Notes: a model not told the origin generated them from the sequence alone. 64,000 nt of DNA from Pachypanchax playfairii (GCA_006937955.1 SSNP01000051.1:2691318-2755317); one strand, 5' to 3'; counted from the first letter of the stretch, positions 1-23,300 are shown. A program made the numbers and translations.

Positions 1-230
1 ACAAAGTATTGAGATTAACTTTTGTTATTGACCAAATACTTATTTTCCGCCATAATTTGCAAATAAATTCTTTAAAAATCAGACAATGTGATTTTCTGGA
101 TTTTTTTTCCTCATTTTGTCTCTCATAGTTGAGGTATACCTATGATGAAAATTACAGGCCTCTCTGATCTTTTTAAGTGGGAGAACTTACACAATTGGTG
201 GCTGACTAAATACTTTTTTGCCCCACTGTA
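1..230. mobile_element. Tc1/mariner-like transposon, terminal portion
   Basis: The window opens inside a sequence I recognise as the end of a Tc1-like element common in fish genomes. It runs to a terminus reading CTTTTTTGCCCCACTGTA at 213-230, with the TA target dinucleotide at 229-230. No transposase reading frame is visible in the part present, and the rest lies before base 1. Recognition rests on memory of the fish consensus. Strand and exact family are not assigned. Confidence 0.75.
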
Positions 231-234
231 GGTA

Positions 235-382
235 TGGTGTGAATAGAGTTTTAGTTAGTCTTAGGGTTAGTTATAGATCAGTAATGGTTAAGGTTAGTAA
301 AAGGGTTTGGGTTAGGTATAAATCTAGTTACTAAAATCAATGGAAGTCAATGGACGGTCCCCATAAGGATACCAAAACACAC

Positions 383-441
<59 letters not shown>

Positions 442-570
442 TGGTTGTTTGCCCCTGCAATGGACTGGAAACCCGTCCAGGGTGTCCCCCGCCTCTCGCC
501 CAAAGACCTCTAGAGATAAACGCCAGCTCCCTGCGACCCTGAACATGAAGAAAATGGATGGATGGTAAAT
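235..570. repeat. (TG)n microsatellite within a fish interspersed repeat
   Basis: A GGTTAG-like degenerate stretch (about 235-345) leads into an uninterrupted TG run at about 384-439. After it comes a segment with the 'ggactgg...cccgtccagggtgtcccccgcc' signature and a GATGGATGG end near 553-565. That signature is the usual 3' tail of a fish LINE/SINE family. An older relative of the same tail occurs near 47340-47410. The element's exact family is not assigned. Confidence 0.65.
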
Positions 571-1517
571 TGAAGCTGTTCAGAAAGCTAATAAAATGTG
601 TAAACTGTTAAATATTTGTTTTACTCAAACACACTTCAGAATGGCGGATCAATATCTTTAGGAAATGCTACCATTGTTGGCTAGCTAGCTTTACACCGAT
701 AACAGAAGCTAAACTTTGAATTATGTTTCCAGGCTGGAGATTAAGAGTAAACTACAGAATGTGGGTTCACAGCAGAAATACTGAAATATATCCCAACATA
801 TTGACTCATACTGTCACATGAGGGTCAGTGAATGTGTTTATAGTATTTTATTTTTGCCAGATTGAGCTGCTAGTTACAACTTAGCCTTGTGTTCCTGTAA
901 CTTTGACCTTTGCCATCAGAGACACATTTCAGCTCCTGTTCCACAGCCATTCCCAGTCAGTCTCTTTATCAGACTCTTTCTTATATTCAACTCAAAATCT
1001 CTCTTATTTTTTTTTTCCGTTTTCGCCTCTTCCTCCTTCTCAGCCTCACACATGGCGTTCCTCCCACTCGCGGATGTTGTTTGGTGTAGCGTTACAGCCG
1101 GCACAGTTCGACACCTACACGCTGGTGTACCTCAGCCTCCGCTTTTCTTAAATCTCTCCGGCATTTGTTCCATCGAAGAGACACTCGGTTCTGAATTGAT
1201 CTCGAATAGCTTCAACAAAGGAAGTGAATTAGCTTATTTTTTTATTATTTATATTCCTGTGACAGACTGTTTCTATTTTCATACTGTTATTGTTTTAATC
1301 ACGTGTGAAGTTTCTTCAGAGAACTGCTCAAGAGAAGCCAAAAATAAGATGCCCAAAGTGATAAATAAAGTCCTGCTCGAGTTTTTCTGAGCTCAACAAG
1401 AAGTAGATAATAAATAAAATGGCTGTCTTTATGACCTGTAAATGTGCAAAACGTCTTGTCGTTAATCAATTCCATTCTGGAAGATGGTGATCAACTTGTT
1501 TGACTAACTACAACAAG

Positions 1518-1684
1518 AGCTTTTAGATGTTCCTCCGCTTCCACACACCTGGTTTGGATGAGCAGATCAGTAACAGACCTGAAGAATGTGTTGACATGAT
1601 GAGGAAGTGATTAAATAACTTCAATCAGGTGTGTCAAAGCTAAAAAGCACCTAAAACATGCAGGATTGCGGAGTTTGAGACCCT
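1518..1684. mobile_element. Decayed palindromic hAT-type MITE
   Basis: The segment contains 'tttagatgttcc', 'aatcaggtgtgt' and 'cctaaaacatgcagga', and ends in 'gagaccctg'. These are hallmarks of the palindromic MITE that is intact at 36858-37063. The left arm is eroded and no target-site duplication could be defined, so it is an old or truncated copy. Confidence 0.55.
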
Positions 1685-2615
1685 GTTTAAACCTTTTTCC
1701 ATGCCAATGAGTGAAAACTGAACAGCAGAGGTCAAAGTTCATGTAGGCTGGACATTTTTATATATGCTTTAATTATGTTGCTTCAGTCAGTAGCCATTTG
1801 ATAAATAGCCTCTTTCTGAAATAACATTCAATCCGTTTTTTATTGCACTGTAATTTGATCTCACGCATGAGGCAGTGAATTTTAATGAGGTTGGGATGGA
1901 GGTTTTTTTCTGGCTCTTTCCTTCTATCCAACCAGACACACAAGTGTGCAGTTGGTTGGACCCACGTTCACCACAAGTAGCTTTGGATGAAACCCACGGA
2001 GGACAAATTACACCCTAATGTGTCTCACTTTCCCTTCAATTTCATGTCAGAATGGAAAAACTGCAGAGAATTGTGGGAGTAAGGAGTCAGAGATGAAGTC
2101 CATCTCCAGATGTTCCATAAAACTGATGAAAAATCACTTCTTTTATAGATGGATATATTGGTATTTTAGAAGTCTCTCAGCTGATATATGAAGCATCAAA
2201 GATGTTTCTACTTGCATTTCTTGCACCCCCCCCCGAGCGCTAAAGTTTGCAGGTGGGTACAATTTGGTGATGTATCTTTTTAATATCCATCCATAACGTT
2301 GTGACACGTCGTCACGAAAACAGTTCTGATTTGGTGTTTGTCTGTTTAATGAAGAGTTGCTGTGTGTGTGTTGGTGCTTTTGAAGGGGGATAGTTGTTAC
2401 CATGGTGACGAATCCTGCCCATGCTGTTGTGGGTTGTCATGGAAACTGAAACAAAAACACAAGGTGTCCCTGCTTGCGCCTAAAAAGACAAAGTTAAATG
2501 TTTTGATTGTGAATCACTCGTTTTCGAGTTGTTGCTGATTTTTTTTTCAATCTGTCGCATGTTTGATGAACAGAAACCCTTCAGGCTGTTTGGTATATTT
2601 TATTTCCAGACTTGA

Positions 2616-11982
<9,367 letters not shown>

Positions 11983-12889
11983 TTGAACTGTTTAGTTTGT
12001 CGTTATCGTCTTTCATTTCATTTATCCGTCTTTTTTTTCTCTCTCTCTCTGTCGCTTTTATACACCACTCTGAACTCTGTAGAGTCAAAGACTGCAAGAC
12101 AGAAAACAAAAACAAGACTTAGAAAAGACTACGTTTGGGACCAAGTTCTCATCTAAATTGTTTTTTATATTCGTGGTATTTGAATTCTTAGTAATGAGGT
12201 ATTTTTATTTTTCAGAGTATGTATTGTATTTTGGACTCCTGATGGTCGTTTCCTAACCTTTTTCCCGCTCGGTAACGTGTAAATAGTAAAATACAACGCC
12301 AGCAAATGATAAAGTGACAGCATTTTGAAAAAGAAAACAAAAAAAGCAGTGAAGGCAAATAATTTTTTTTAATCAAAAGAAAAAAAATCGATAAGTTTCT
12401 ACAACGTAGGTCAGGTGCAGGCAATATCTGAAACAACATTGAACCATGGTATGCTATGCACTGTTACTGCATGTGGTGATCAGCCGTAGTGGAACGTTCT
12501 GCCTTGGATTATGGCACAACTCTTACCGTATGACACGTGTACTTATTTATTCTTATTACTAAATGCACTCCACTGTGGAATGATCTGGTAAACCTTTACC
12601 CAGACAGAAAAGCTTGAGCCCCCCCACACACACAGCGTCTCAGCTTAATGAGGAAGTGAATACAAAATTGAACAAAAAGAAAAACCTGCTTTTATGTCCA
12701 TGGTCCTGCCAAGACTCTCTTGGCTGGTTTTCTATCGTGTAGCTACAAACAGACACGAGCTGACAGAGTCTTGTTAGAACGAGGGCCCAGGCAGGGTGGG
12801 ATTGTGGGTGAAGGCTGTAGGATTGTCTTTGGAACGTGCTGCTGGTTCATAAACCAATACGATGGTAGAAGATATAGTTATGTGAAGGT

Positions 12890-13677
12890 CAGTGTTTCCC
12901 AACCGTGGTGCTCGGGGCCCACCGCCCTGCAGGTTTTAGATTTTTCCTACTTTGGTGCACATGATTTAAACCAGTGTTAATTTTGGCAAGAAATTTTAAT
13001 TTAGTTTTAGTCATAGTCTTTTGACTAAAATTCTTTTCAATTTTAGTCACAATTTTACTAAACACTAAACTAAACTAGTTTTAATTGTAGTCTAATTTCA
13101 GTCGACGAAAATATGTGGCAGTTTTAGTCGACTAAAATCAATTGTAGATTTAGTCATCTAAAATAAGTATATTTTCTGAAGTATTATTTAACAACTGCAA
13201 TATAGTATGGACATTTTCTTACCATTCCACACTTCATCTGGCATCTTCCCGGGAGCATCTCAAACAACTACGGAAGCCTCTGCTCACCGCTCAATAAGCC
13301 GAGCTCTGATTGGTTCTTTTCACAGTAGCCCCAGCTGTTAGCTTTTTGACTGATTCCTTTCTGCATCTTTCTTTTCCTCTGATTGGATTTCGTCGCTGTC
13401 TATTTTCGTGTCGTCTTTTATTTGTCAACGAACGTCAACATAATTTTAGTCATAATAATCGTCTCAAATAGGACCGTCTATTTTAGTTTTCGTCCGCAAA
13501 AATATATTCGTGACTAAAATTATGACGAAATATTTTAGTCAACAAAATGAACACTGATTTAAACTGATGGATAACTTGTAGGATACTTTGGAAATTAAAG
13601 GCAAGGTGCCTGCTGATTTGAATCAGCTGTGTCGGAGCAGGGTGGTGTGCCCCGAGGACCAAGGGGGGGAAGTGCTG
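12890..13677. mobile_element. Outer hAT-type MITE, split by a second element
   Basis: The left arm (12890-12971) begins CAGTGTTTCCCAACC and includes 'gtgctcggggcccacc' and 'ccctgcaggttttaga'. The right arm (13565-13677) reads, in reverse complement, CAGCACTTCCCCCCC with 'ggtcctcggggcacaccaccctgc'. The arms pair as long inverted repeats and resemble the family at 36858-37063. Without the 585-bp insert and its duplicated target the element would be about 195 bp, close to that family's 206 bp. Flanking 8-mers (GTGAAGGT and GTTAAAAT) match at only 5 of 8 positions, so its own duplication is decayed. Confidence 0.7.
12972..13556. mobile_element. Non-autonomous hAT element with intact 8-bp TSD
   Basis: This 585-bp element has 14-bp terminal inverted repeats (CAGTGTTAATTTTG at the left; the right end is CAAAATGAACACTG, one mismatch). 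It is flanked on both sides by the identical 8-mer ATTTAAAC (12964-12971 and 13557-13564). Eight-base duplications and CAGTG-type ends are typical of hAT. The interior is rich in degenerate ACTAAAAT/ATTTTAGT motifs in both orientations and has no transposase frame. It lies inside another hAT-type MITE. Confidence 0.85.
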
Positions 13678-15840
13678 GTTAAAATATCTGGGTTAAACCC
13701 AATTGCAAGTACTTAATGTTTGCAGGGTCCAATACAGTCCAGCCCTGTTCTAATGATTTGTGTAGATCATGACAAATATGATCCAGTGTGAGGGGACCCT
13801 AAAGCTGAGGATCTAACACCTTTTTTTCAGGAGGATTTTTGATTCAGGTTTTCAATTTTTTGTTCAAAAACACAAGTAGATGAAATAATCTCATTGGTCC
13901 AGGGGTTGTGGGGGGTGGGCAATAACAACCTGTGAATAAAACTGCCGCTTTGATCTACTTATACATCCAAAAAGAAGGAACACTCGATGTGACTGCATGA
14001 CAGAATTGCACTTCAATTTACAAAACATCCTATGAAAAAAATTATTTTCTTTCATTTTAAATGACAACCAGTTGCCCCTTTGGGCAACATTATTATTAAC
14101 CCAGAAGATAGTGTAATATTTTTGTATTTCATGTATTAAGCATCCACTTGACTTACTTGCTTTTGTTCAATACAAGTGATAAAGGAGAAAAATGTATTCA
14201 ACAGATCCGTGTGAAGCATCTTATCCATTTTTAGAACATTCTGGATACATTCCGACTCTTATCAGCTGACCATGGTTCAGCCTGCACTTCTCTCGATGTT
14301 TCAAAGATGGAGAATTTTTTCTAGTCTTTGCTATTCAAAGAAAAACGCTGTAATACCTACTCCGTGCCACTAGATGGTGAGAATGTCAAATCTGACAACA
14401 TATTAAAATACAAGCTTGATTTAAGATTTATTCCCAAACAACAGTAGCTAACTTTTTTTTTTCAGTAACATTTTCATGACAAATCTGGCTAAAATGTGAG
14501 AAATTAGTAAAAAAAAAAAACAACAACATAAAAACTGCTGTATTTTATTGTTCAGGCTATACAAGAGTTACACAGAGACACAACGTTCTTATTCTTTGTA
14601 ATGTTCACATTTTCAAAAACTCCTAACGGTTTTCTAAATTTATGTCACCAAAAACTGTTTCGGTGTTCAGGGGAAGTGTAAATGCAGCAGAAAATCTTTG
14701 TTTTTGAACATATCTGGTGTAGTGTAGACAGGGCTGATGTGGAAGTTCCAATCCGGTCACTGTGTATTTACTGTAACTTGAGCTCTTCATTACAACAGCT
14801 TCTGTACGCCTGAGCTTACAGCGGAAAAGCGATGCCAATGGATTTCACAGAGTTCACAGATGGGCTTCAATAACCAGTCTGAGTGGTTTTAAGCACACAA
14901 TAGCATTGAATGTATCAGATCCATTTTTTTCAGGGAGAGGATAATGAGCCATGGTCTTCATTTCTCCATTAGAATGTAACACACCCATTCTTATGTTACG
15001 AGTGATGAGCAAAAATGGAAAAGAAAGGGAAGTGGTGTGTTTTTACAGTTGTGCACCAGGATATGGAGATTGAATGGCGTCAGTAGACTTTTTTCTGTAT
15101 TGCCTGCTGAACTTTGGACTCTTTGTGGATAAGAATAGCTCTCCAGTCCAACTCTTATGACCAACCGTGTGCCATTACACCTAAGGTCACAGAGCAATCA
15201 GTTCCAACTTGGCCGTTCAGTCGATGAAGCATGAAACATACCCACTTTTTGTGCATGAGAATACATGTTGGGAAAATTAATCGAGATATCTGATTGAGTG
15301 TGGGCACAAGAAAGTGGGGAAAAAAATGTGCAGTCAAGTATGTGACAAAGAACTGAATGTATCATACTCGGGATTGTCGCAGCACAAATGCATTTAGATT
15401 TCTGGGAGCAGGAACGACCTCAACCTTGAATAAAATAGGGCTTGCATTGATTCTGTACTCGAGCGACCAAGAGTCGCCTTTTTCTACTGTGTAGAGCGGG
15501 TGTAGTGCAATTAAAATCGAAAGTAATTCCTTTAATTAAAAAGGCAAAACATTTTTTTGAAGTATGTTCAGGCATAATGCAAAGTAAATGGTTACTTAGA
15601 TCTCAGTGTTGCGGGGTACGGAAGGCTAGAAAGGCCACGCTTAAAAACATTATCTTGAAATAATATAATTTAATTTTGCTTTCAGTGATATGAGTTAAAT
15701 TATTTAATCATCTGAAGGCACAAGACTTATGAAAATTCTGTTTTTTGACAGTTTATTTTTTATAAGGTTGTGACTTTAAAATTGTGAGCAATAATAGAAT
15801 TTACATTATAGTACTTTAAACTGTTCTTTTTAGTTTAACA

Positions 15841-15975
15841 TGGATCATGTAGGTTTCAATACCCGTGTACAAAACATGCCTTGTACATGACTATCATAGA
15901 GTGATGGGAGGTAGAAACAACATGGTATTTATAGTGGCCCGTTGCAATTTTGCAACTTTGGCACCCAGTGGACGA
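15841..15975. repeat. Ancient interspersed repeat, copy 1
   Basis: This stretch shares ordered blocks with 37244-37370: 'catgtaggt', 'gatgggaggtagaa'/'gctgggaggtagaa', 'tttatagtg' and 'gcaactttggc'. The arrangement suggests two diverged copies of one element. Boundaries and class are unknown. Confidence 0.45.
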
Positions 15976-18900
15976 AATTTTGAGAAATATGAGTTTGAAA
16001 GAAGCACAAGGAATCTGCAACTATCTTGACCACAAATGTATCTTAAAAATTAGTGTTCCATTTTTTTGAGCAGGAAATGTTTGTTTGGTAACAAGAGTTA
16101 TATACAACCAGGTCAGACAATCCGCACTGTGTGACATAACTGCAACAGTTTAATCATTGTTGAGCAAATTTTCTTGTTGAAATTACGTCTGAAAGTGTCC
16201 TAATTAGGTTTCTATCTTCATTTTATTGGCTATTTAGACAATCCCAAATTTGTGTCTCTAGATTTTTCGTGTCCATTTTGACTCTAAATCCTTAAACACA
16301 AGAAAACAAAGCTGGTATTCTGAGAAGATGAAACATCAATATTTCCATGTAAAACTAGCTTATTTATGTTTTGATAACGGTCAGCTGATGAGCTGTGGAG
16401 AACTTGCTTCCGTACCCTGATTTAAAGTCGTTCTGCTTTGAGTGAAATATTGAATATCTTCAGACATACCGTAAGAGGAAATGTTTTGTCTTTGTTCTCA
16501 AGCACAAAGCATCACTAGCTACTGTTTTAAAGGTTGGTATGGTCACGGAAGCAGTAAGACATGTCAAGCTTCTTTGTGTTGTTTGGTGAACAACAGCTTT
16601 ACCCGTGAAATATTGACAAATCTTTAGAGTGTTTTACTAAAGACTGATCACTCAATCTAAAAAAAAAACTGGTACGAGTCAAGAAAATATATCTTCCGTT
16701 CCTGTGGGCTAGTTTGATTTAAACTATTACCATCGGATGTTGCAAATGGTTATTGTTATTAGTCTTTTTCTGAGTGACCAAACTTCGATGTGAACTTACA
16801 GGGACTAAAGACGTGGCAACTTTTACGAACTCTAGATGCTGTTCCACAGGACTTTCATGCATGCAACGATTCTTAACACGAGGGGACTTCAGATTTTTTT
16901 CAGAGTCGTTTATGAAAACTGCCAACTGCTCATTTTTTTGAGATTACAATACCATGTGAGCCTATAGACAAAAAAAATTAGAAGTAAAATAATGCCATCA
17001 AAGACTTCCAAGTGTTGTATGGCCTTGGTCCCATAATGGAATGTGAAGCGTTCTGTGCTGCCACAAAAATGTATCTAGGCTTAGATTTTTACTGTATATC
17101 TGTATGTTTCACTTCCTTTTTCAATAGAGTATCATGTTAAACCATCATATAAATGATATACATTGTACCTGTGTATTTGGTATTGCGAGCATGCATGACA
17201 CGCCATAAAGTATCTGCATTTACCGTAGAGGACGACACAATACCAGAATTCTAAAGGAATCGTTACAAAATATGTTTTAATGAATCCCAACAGCTGTTGA
17301 TGTCCAGTTTTGGACTCTTGGATGCAAATGACCTCAAACGAGGTATTTAATTGCTTTGTTGTCCGATGAAACTAATTAACAATATTTCAAGACTCTTTAT
17401 TGCACTTGGCAAATCCCACTTGAATACTAAATGAAGTTTATGAATGTGAGCCAGAGTGATGTGTATACAAGAAGTTCTATAAATAAATACCTTTTGGAAA
17501 TGAAAATTGAACACTGAGGGTGTTACTGACTGTTCGAACCTGCAGGTTTCCTGTTTCGCTCAGCTGCCGCAGATGTTGTCATATCGCTTCAAAGTAGTTA
17601 ACAAAAACAACCTTTCCTGTATTTTCTGAAACTGTCACACATTTATGACAATAAAACATGAACTTGTTTGTGGAAAGAACAAGTTTATTTTCTTCTGGAT
17701 CCCATATTTTTTGTGTTAATTTACATCTTTGGAGAATTTTGACCATCTTCAGATTTGGTGGTTAAAATGAATAAACTCAGTTTTTTGAAATGGAGCTAGT
17801 TTAAATATTGTGTGTATACCTATGAATGGGTGTGTGTATAAACTGATAATTATAGAGCTGAGTGATAAAATGAGTTAAATTTTAAAAATCCAGATATTTA
17901 TATTAAAGTTAATATGTTTAATATTTAGATTATAAATACCTCTTTGGACTGAAAACTAATTTATTGTAGATTTTAAGACATACTCGATATATCTTGTCTA
18001 AAATGTACCTGATATTTTTTCAAAGCAATAGAATTTATTACATTAATTTCATTATGTGCCACAGGGCAGCTGAAGAAGATACAACAAAAACTCAAATCAG
18101 AAATAAAAACTAAACTTTATTCTGAAATGTGTCTGCTAGAGCACAGCAGAGGGTGTTGGAGAAAGATGTATAGCATCAGTTTAATGAATGAACCACAGCT
18201 TTGTTGAGTGAGTTTTATTCCTAACTAAAAGCATTTATGTTGTATTTTTTAATTGAGTTTTATTGTGAACTGTCAAATCTTGACTACCACAACACATTTT
18301 AAAGGCTTTACTCATGCAGTTCTTCATAAATGACAGTCTTGTCCAGGTTTAGAACTAGTTTTTTAATCATTTTAGTCATTTTGTTTAAAATCTGCCTTAA
18401 TTTTGATTGATTTTGATTGCAACAAGTTTTACTGCATAAAACCAGATGTTTAAAAGGTTATCAAGTCACACTAGACAGAGATGACACGGGTTTATAGCTG
18501 GTAATTAAAAACTGTTAAGATTCACCTGAATAACAAACTCTCAGGATTTTAATGTGCATGGTTCTTTGTGATAGAACCATTTTCCTATTTTGTGCTTTTA
18601 TTCATTACTGTTCAATACACTTTATATTTTAAAATAGTGTTTATTTCTAAGAAATCTAATTGATTTCATGTGACGAATTCAAAAAGTGCTGAAAAGGTCA
18701 TTATTACTCAAAAGAAAGGGTCAAACTCAACAAATTAGACTTGATTGTGCTTTAAACGTTTTTCCATTTGAGTGCGAACTCGTGCATCTACAGTATGTCT
18801 AATCATATCTCAGATTTTAGCTTATAGTGCTGTTCTCTTTGGACTTTGAAGGGACCCACACTACTGTGAAAATCATTTTGAAGTACCCACGTTTCTTTTT

Positions 18901-19840
18901 TCAGCTGAAGTAGCTTTCAGTACAGTGCACTCATGTTGTTGATTGGCAGTAATCCATCTAACAAGATATAATTCATGAGAAACCTTCTTGGAATGCTTGT
19001 TAAAATTGATGTGACCTCTCAGAAAAGCCTGTTTGATCCAAACCAGAAAAAAAGGGATGAAAGAAATTAACATGCATCTTGCACAAAGGACATTATCGAT
19101 TTACAAAAAAAGATCCAGCTTTATCTAATGATTATAATTAGGACATTAGAAAGAGGTCGGGGCCACCAAAGGGACCCACAAAGAGCTATTTTCATTTCAC
19201 TGACTGAAAACTGCCCATACGTACTGAATATAAAACATAAATTCTTCAGACATGCATGAGATTTTCTTTTCATCCTGAGACATAATTAACATCATAAAAT
19301 AAACCCTAACGTGACTCTATTACAGTTTTCACAGCCTTGATGACACATAATCTTGTGAATTCATAGTGTTTTTAATTAATTCGGTGAAGGAGTGTTGATA
19401 ACAACACACCAACAATGATTTATTACATGCAGATAACTGTTTTACATTTAGATCTGAGGCGACACAGCAAGAGCTGGTGATTTTCACTTAAAAGTAGCTG
19501 TTGAGCAAATGTGAAATTTTAGAGTCAAATACCTTTAAACAGACACAGAGATGTATTACAGTGATGTTATCAAGAAAAGACTTCCAGTTTCAGGAATTCA
19601 TAATGATTCATCCATATTTATAATGGTCTGCAGTGAACGACTGCACGCTATGGATCTGATTTATGAGGTAAGTATAATAAAAAAAACCACAAGGGCACGT
19701 CACTGATTTATTTTTCCCAGAAACAAGATAAAATTGTGTTCTTCAATATGTAGACACAAAACAATGTGTTTTTTATTCCTGTACCTGCAAATGTTCGCTG
19801 AAGATTCCATCAGACAGATTAGCTAATGTTACACAGCATG

Positions 19841-20365
19841 TTAAAGGTGGAATATGGAACATGAAGACCACAACAACAGCACAAAGCCTTCAGCCACCTG
19901 GGTGCTAGGCTCGTAAACAGTCAAACCCGCAGCCCGGAGTTTCCCCACTTCAGCCAGCTGCTGCTCTGTATCAGCTAGCTGCTAATAAAATCTTTCCCAC
20001 ATGACCCTGCTAAGTCACATGTTGTCACATGTCCCGATGGCAAGCAAATAAGGTATATAATCACCACATGTCCCCAGTGCTTCCAGCTGCTTGACCTGCA
20101 GACTCCACAGTACCAGCCTCACTGTGCCAGACTGTTTATGGTATCAGGCAACCCACAATAGTGCCCGCTGCTTTGCCAGCTATTGACTGGTAGATGTAAA
20201 CAAAATGCCAACGTTGTGTCTGCCAAAATAAATATTTTATAATATTTTACTTCAAATATAATTTTTAAAGGAAATACTGTTCTACACCTCTCTAAACGCC
20301 CCGTGGAAGCATTATTTTGTTAAAAATATTGCTTTTTATGAAAGTATTCCATATTGTATCTTTAA
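19841..20365. mobile_element. TTAA-flanked inverted-repeat element
   Basis: The left end is TTAAAGGTGGAATATGGAAC. The right end in reverse complement is TTAAAGATACAATATGGAAT, so about 16 of 20 positions match. Both ends carry TTAA, and the inner ends start with purines (AG), which fits the Kolobok pattern of TTAA duplication with RR...YY termini better than piggyBac (CCY...). No transposase frame is present; it is a 525-bp non-autonomous copy. Confidence 0.6.
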
Positions 20366-23300
20366 CATTTGTACAGCATTTTTGGGGGATGTTGACTTTT
20401 ATGTAATTTTAGATTTGGTTGTTTGCCTCACATCTTTGTGAACTAAATCTAAACATAAAATAAAATGTGTAAAAAGATCAATGAATTAGACTTTTCACCA
20501 CATTTTTGCTCTCTACTAGTAAAAGCAGCAGTGCAGTAGATTGATACCGTATTTTGTTTCTTCTCCTGTGAAACTGTCTGGAGAAGATACATATTTCATA
20601 TGTTTCCAAGGCCTTTGTATATAAAATTCCAACATATGAATGCTTCTTATTATCGGACACATCTTGGGTCCACAAACACACCAATGCAGTGTTGTTGCAC
20701 CTGTTTGGGACAGTTTATATCTATGAAGTTATATTTTGTTCTTGAAACAAGTGGTAAAAGCGAGGAAGGCCCAAACCAGCATACTTCTTAATATGCTCTG
20801 TAAATTAACATAGATTATTTACCTTTAAATTCATGATCTGTGTTTAAAAAAAAACAGTGAAAAAAAGGGTCTAATTTGATCAAATTCAACAAATTATGTT
20901 TTAAACAAAAAAAAAAAGTCTTCATAAATTCACGTTTTCAGGTTTTTGTCTCAGGTAGAGAAACAATCGGTTTATCAAATAATATTCATGCTGAATGTTT
21001 CAGGAAATTGCTGAGTCTGACTTTCTAACACCCCCCTTCCTCAAAAGAACAAGTCCCCTGGGTATTGCTTGATAGCTTTCTAAATATTTACAGCCTTTAT
21101 AATGTATATAAGGGTTCTAACCTCGTGATGTATTGCACAATTTATCATTAAACTAATCTTTAAAGAATGTGATTGTTCAGCAGTTTCAGAGCTCGGCTGC
21201 TGTTGAAAGCAAAAACACATATTTTGCCTAATAGAAAAGTGATTTATGCTCATTTATGGTCTGAAACATGACAATCAAAATGGGAATGTGAGGTCAGAGA
21301 CTGGGAGAATGATGTCATTCATTTGCAAGGTTAAATCTAAAGGATCTGCTGAGTATTTTTACCTGACGTTCTGCTCGGAGAACATATTGTTCTTATCTAA
21401 AGAAACCAGATTGTAAGTAGTTTTATTTCTGCTGTCAAATGGTTTCTAGTGACCTACATTTAGATTTAAGGGTATGAAGAATAGTCCTGCCTTCCCAATT
21501 GCTTCATCCTTCTAACAGGATGACAGAAACCCAAGTAAAATGTCCATATAGATAAATTAAGGATTTCTGTTCATTAAGGAGCTCCCGGTCTGGCTGGTAT
21601 TTCTCCGGGGTGTGAAGGTTATTAAGAATCTGACCTGGATGTCGTGATCGATGACCTCTGGTTCATGACACTAATAAAAAAAAAAATACACGGGAGGGCT
21701 GTAAACTACGTCCAGTGAAGGTTACAGAGTAAAAAGAAACTGTGTCTCTCTCTCTACCTTCATTCACTCAGATTTTATTGGTCATTAGAACTCATTAGAA
21801 GAAAAATCCTTACACATCAGCTCAAAAGGATCCAGATCTCGAACATAAAATAAAACCAGGTAAAACATGAGGCAAATACGAGCTGCTCTGAATCCAGATT
21901 TTAGATCGATTCGATGGAGTTTTTAGAACCAGAGTGTAGAACTGAGGTTGGAGCAGCAGCGAGTGATGTAACAAAATGTTGCACTATTAGAACACTGAGG
22001 ATGGAGATTTGGGTTTGGGTTGAGCGAACATCCACCTGCCATTATGTCACCCAACTGTTCCAGTCTGTGGAGACATTGGAAGCTAATCATCCTCATGCTG
22101 AGACACTTCCTTCCTGTGCTTTGTAGAGGACAACAAATTTACCGTATCTATCTTCTGTGGCACAAAATACGGCTCAGCAACAGCACCGGCGTTGCCAAAG
22201 TAAATTTTGGCAAAGTTTGATGTGGCAGCATGTTTTTTGCTGCAGTGTCTAAAAATAACTGGTTGTTTCTGGCATGTTTAGTGTGACATTTTCTTGTATT
22301 TGGAGCTTTTTGTGTGTCTTTTTAAAATGACATGTAGAACATTTAGTTGAGGGATTCCGGTCACTGCTGTCGTCCTCAATACAGAGTCTTTTTAAATGCA
22401 TTTTTAATATTGAAATTATTTGCTGTGTGTCTTCTTTTTGGAAATTCCTCACAAAAACAATCACCTTTTAGCTTTAACAGCAAGAGGCTGCAGCCAAGCA
22501 GAAAATAACAATTGATTTCAGGGTGACTGGCGGTTCCTGTTCCTCTTTTACTTCCTGGTCCACGTCTCTAGGGGGTGACATCATGGATGCTGGTCTGCTT
22601 AGACCTGGCTTGCTCTAGTTCCACGCTGTGGAAGTAAATAAACATCAAAATATCTGGGTGAGATAAAACCTAATTCTGAACAAATTCTTGACCTTTGAGA
22701 GCAGATTCAACCACACGCGTGAAGATTTCCTCTAAAGCTCCAAATTAAGACGTTAACATGTTAAATAGATGATACTGACATGAAGGTGAAGATGATATCA
22801 TTAAAGGACCCACCCTGTAAAGGTCTGGGTATAATTTAATCAGCTCTCATAAAGTTTCGTCTCTTTTAAAGTTTTGTATGTTAGGAGTCATATTTGACTC
22901 TGGAGCCACTGCAGTGATGATAAAACATCATCTCTCCTTCTAACTCTCATCAGAACTCTGGCAGCAGCTAAAATTGTTGACATCTGCGTCAGTATCATCC
23001 GGTTTTCAGTTGCTGTTGTACTTATAAAAAACATTTCAACTTTTAAGCCAAGCTGTGTTGTGCTGCACTCAGAGCAGGACTTAACCGGTCGCATAGCAAC
23101 AGTAGCTTCCACAGCAGGGCCTTCCTGCTCAGACTAGATGGATTCTGTACTCCCTGTCAAAGTCGAGACCCCCGTGTGCACCAAGTTATCATTTGTCTGA
23201 TAACGGACACATTTGCATGATCTGACCCCCCCACGCCAAAAAGATGAACCTGTCTGAAAGCCCTGAACACTCACGAGGTGGTGCAGACTCACCCCCGTGT

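Larger units (their letters stand above)
11983..17700 (+). other. gabrb3 3' UTR and downstream flank (end undefined)
   Basis: AT-rich sequence follows the stop codon. Possible polyadenylation hexamers AATAAA occur near 13935, 15429 and 17650; the last is followed by GT-rich sequence. Beta-subunit transcripts typically have 3' UTRs of several kilobases, so much of this may be transcribed. Two nested hAT elements at 12890-13677 interrupt it. Which hexamer is used cannot be decided from sequence. Confidence 0.4.

Noticed and set aside
887..1390. 167-codon plus-strand open frame before the first gabrb exon
   Set aside because: Checked as a possible upstream beta-subunit exon; no Cys-loop or ligand-binding motifs, and composition is low-complexity.
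22875..23000. Possible LINE reverse-transcriptase remnant (a short 'LGVIFDS'-like reading near 22881)
   Set aside because: Only about seven residues match and no continuing frame or other RT motif follows; too short to support.
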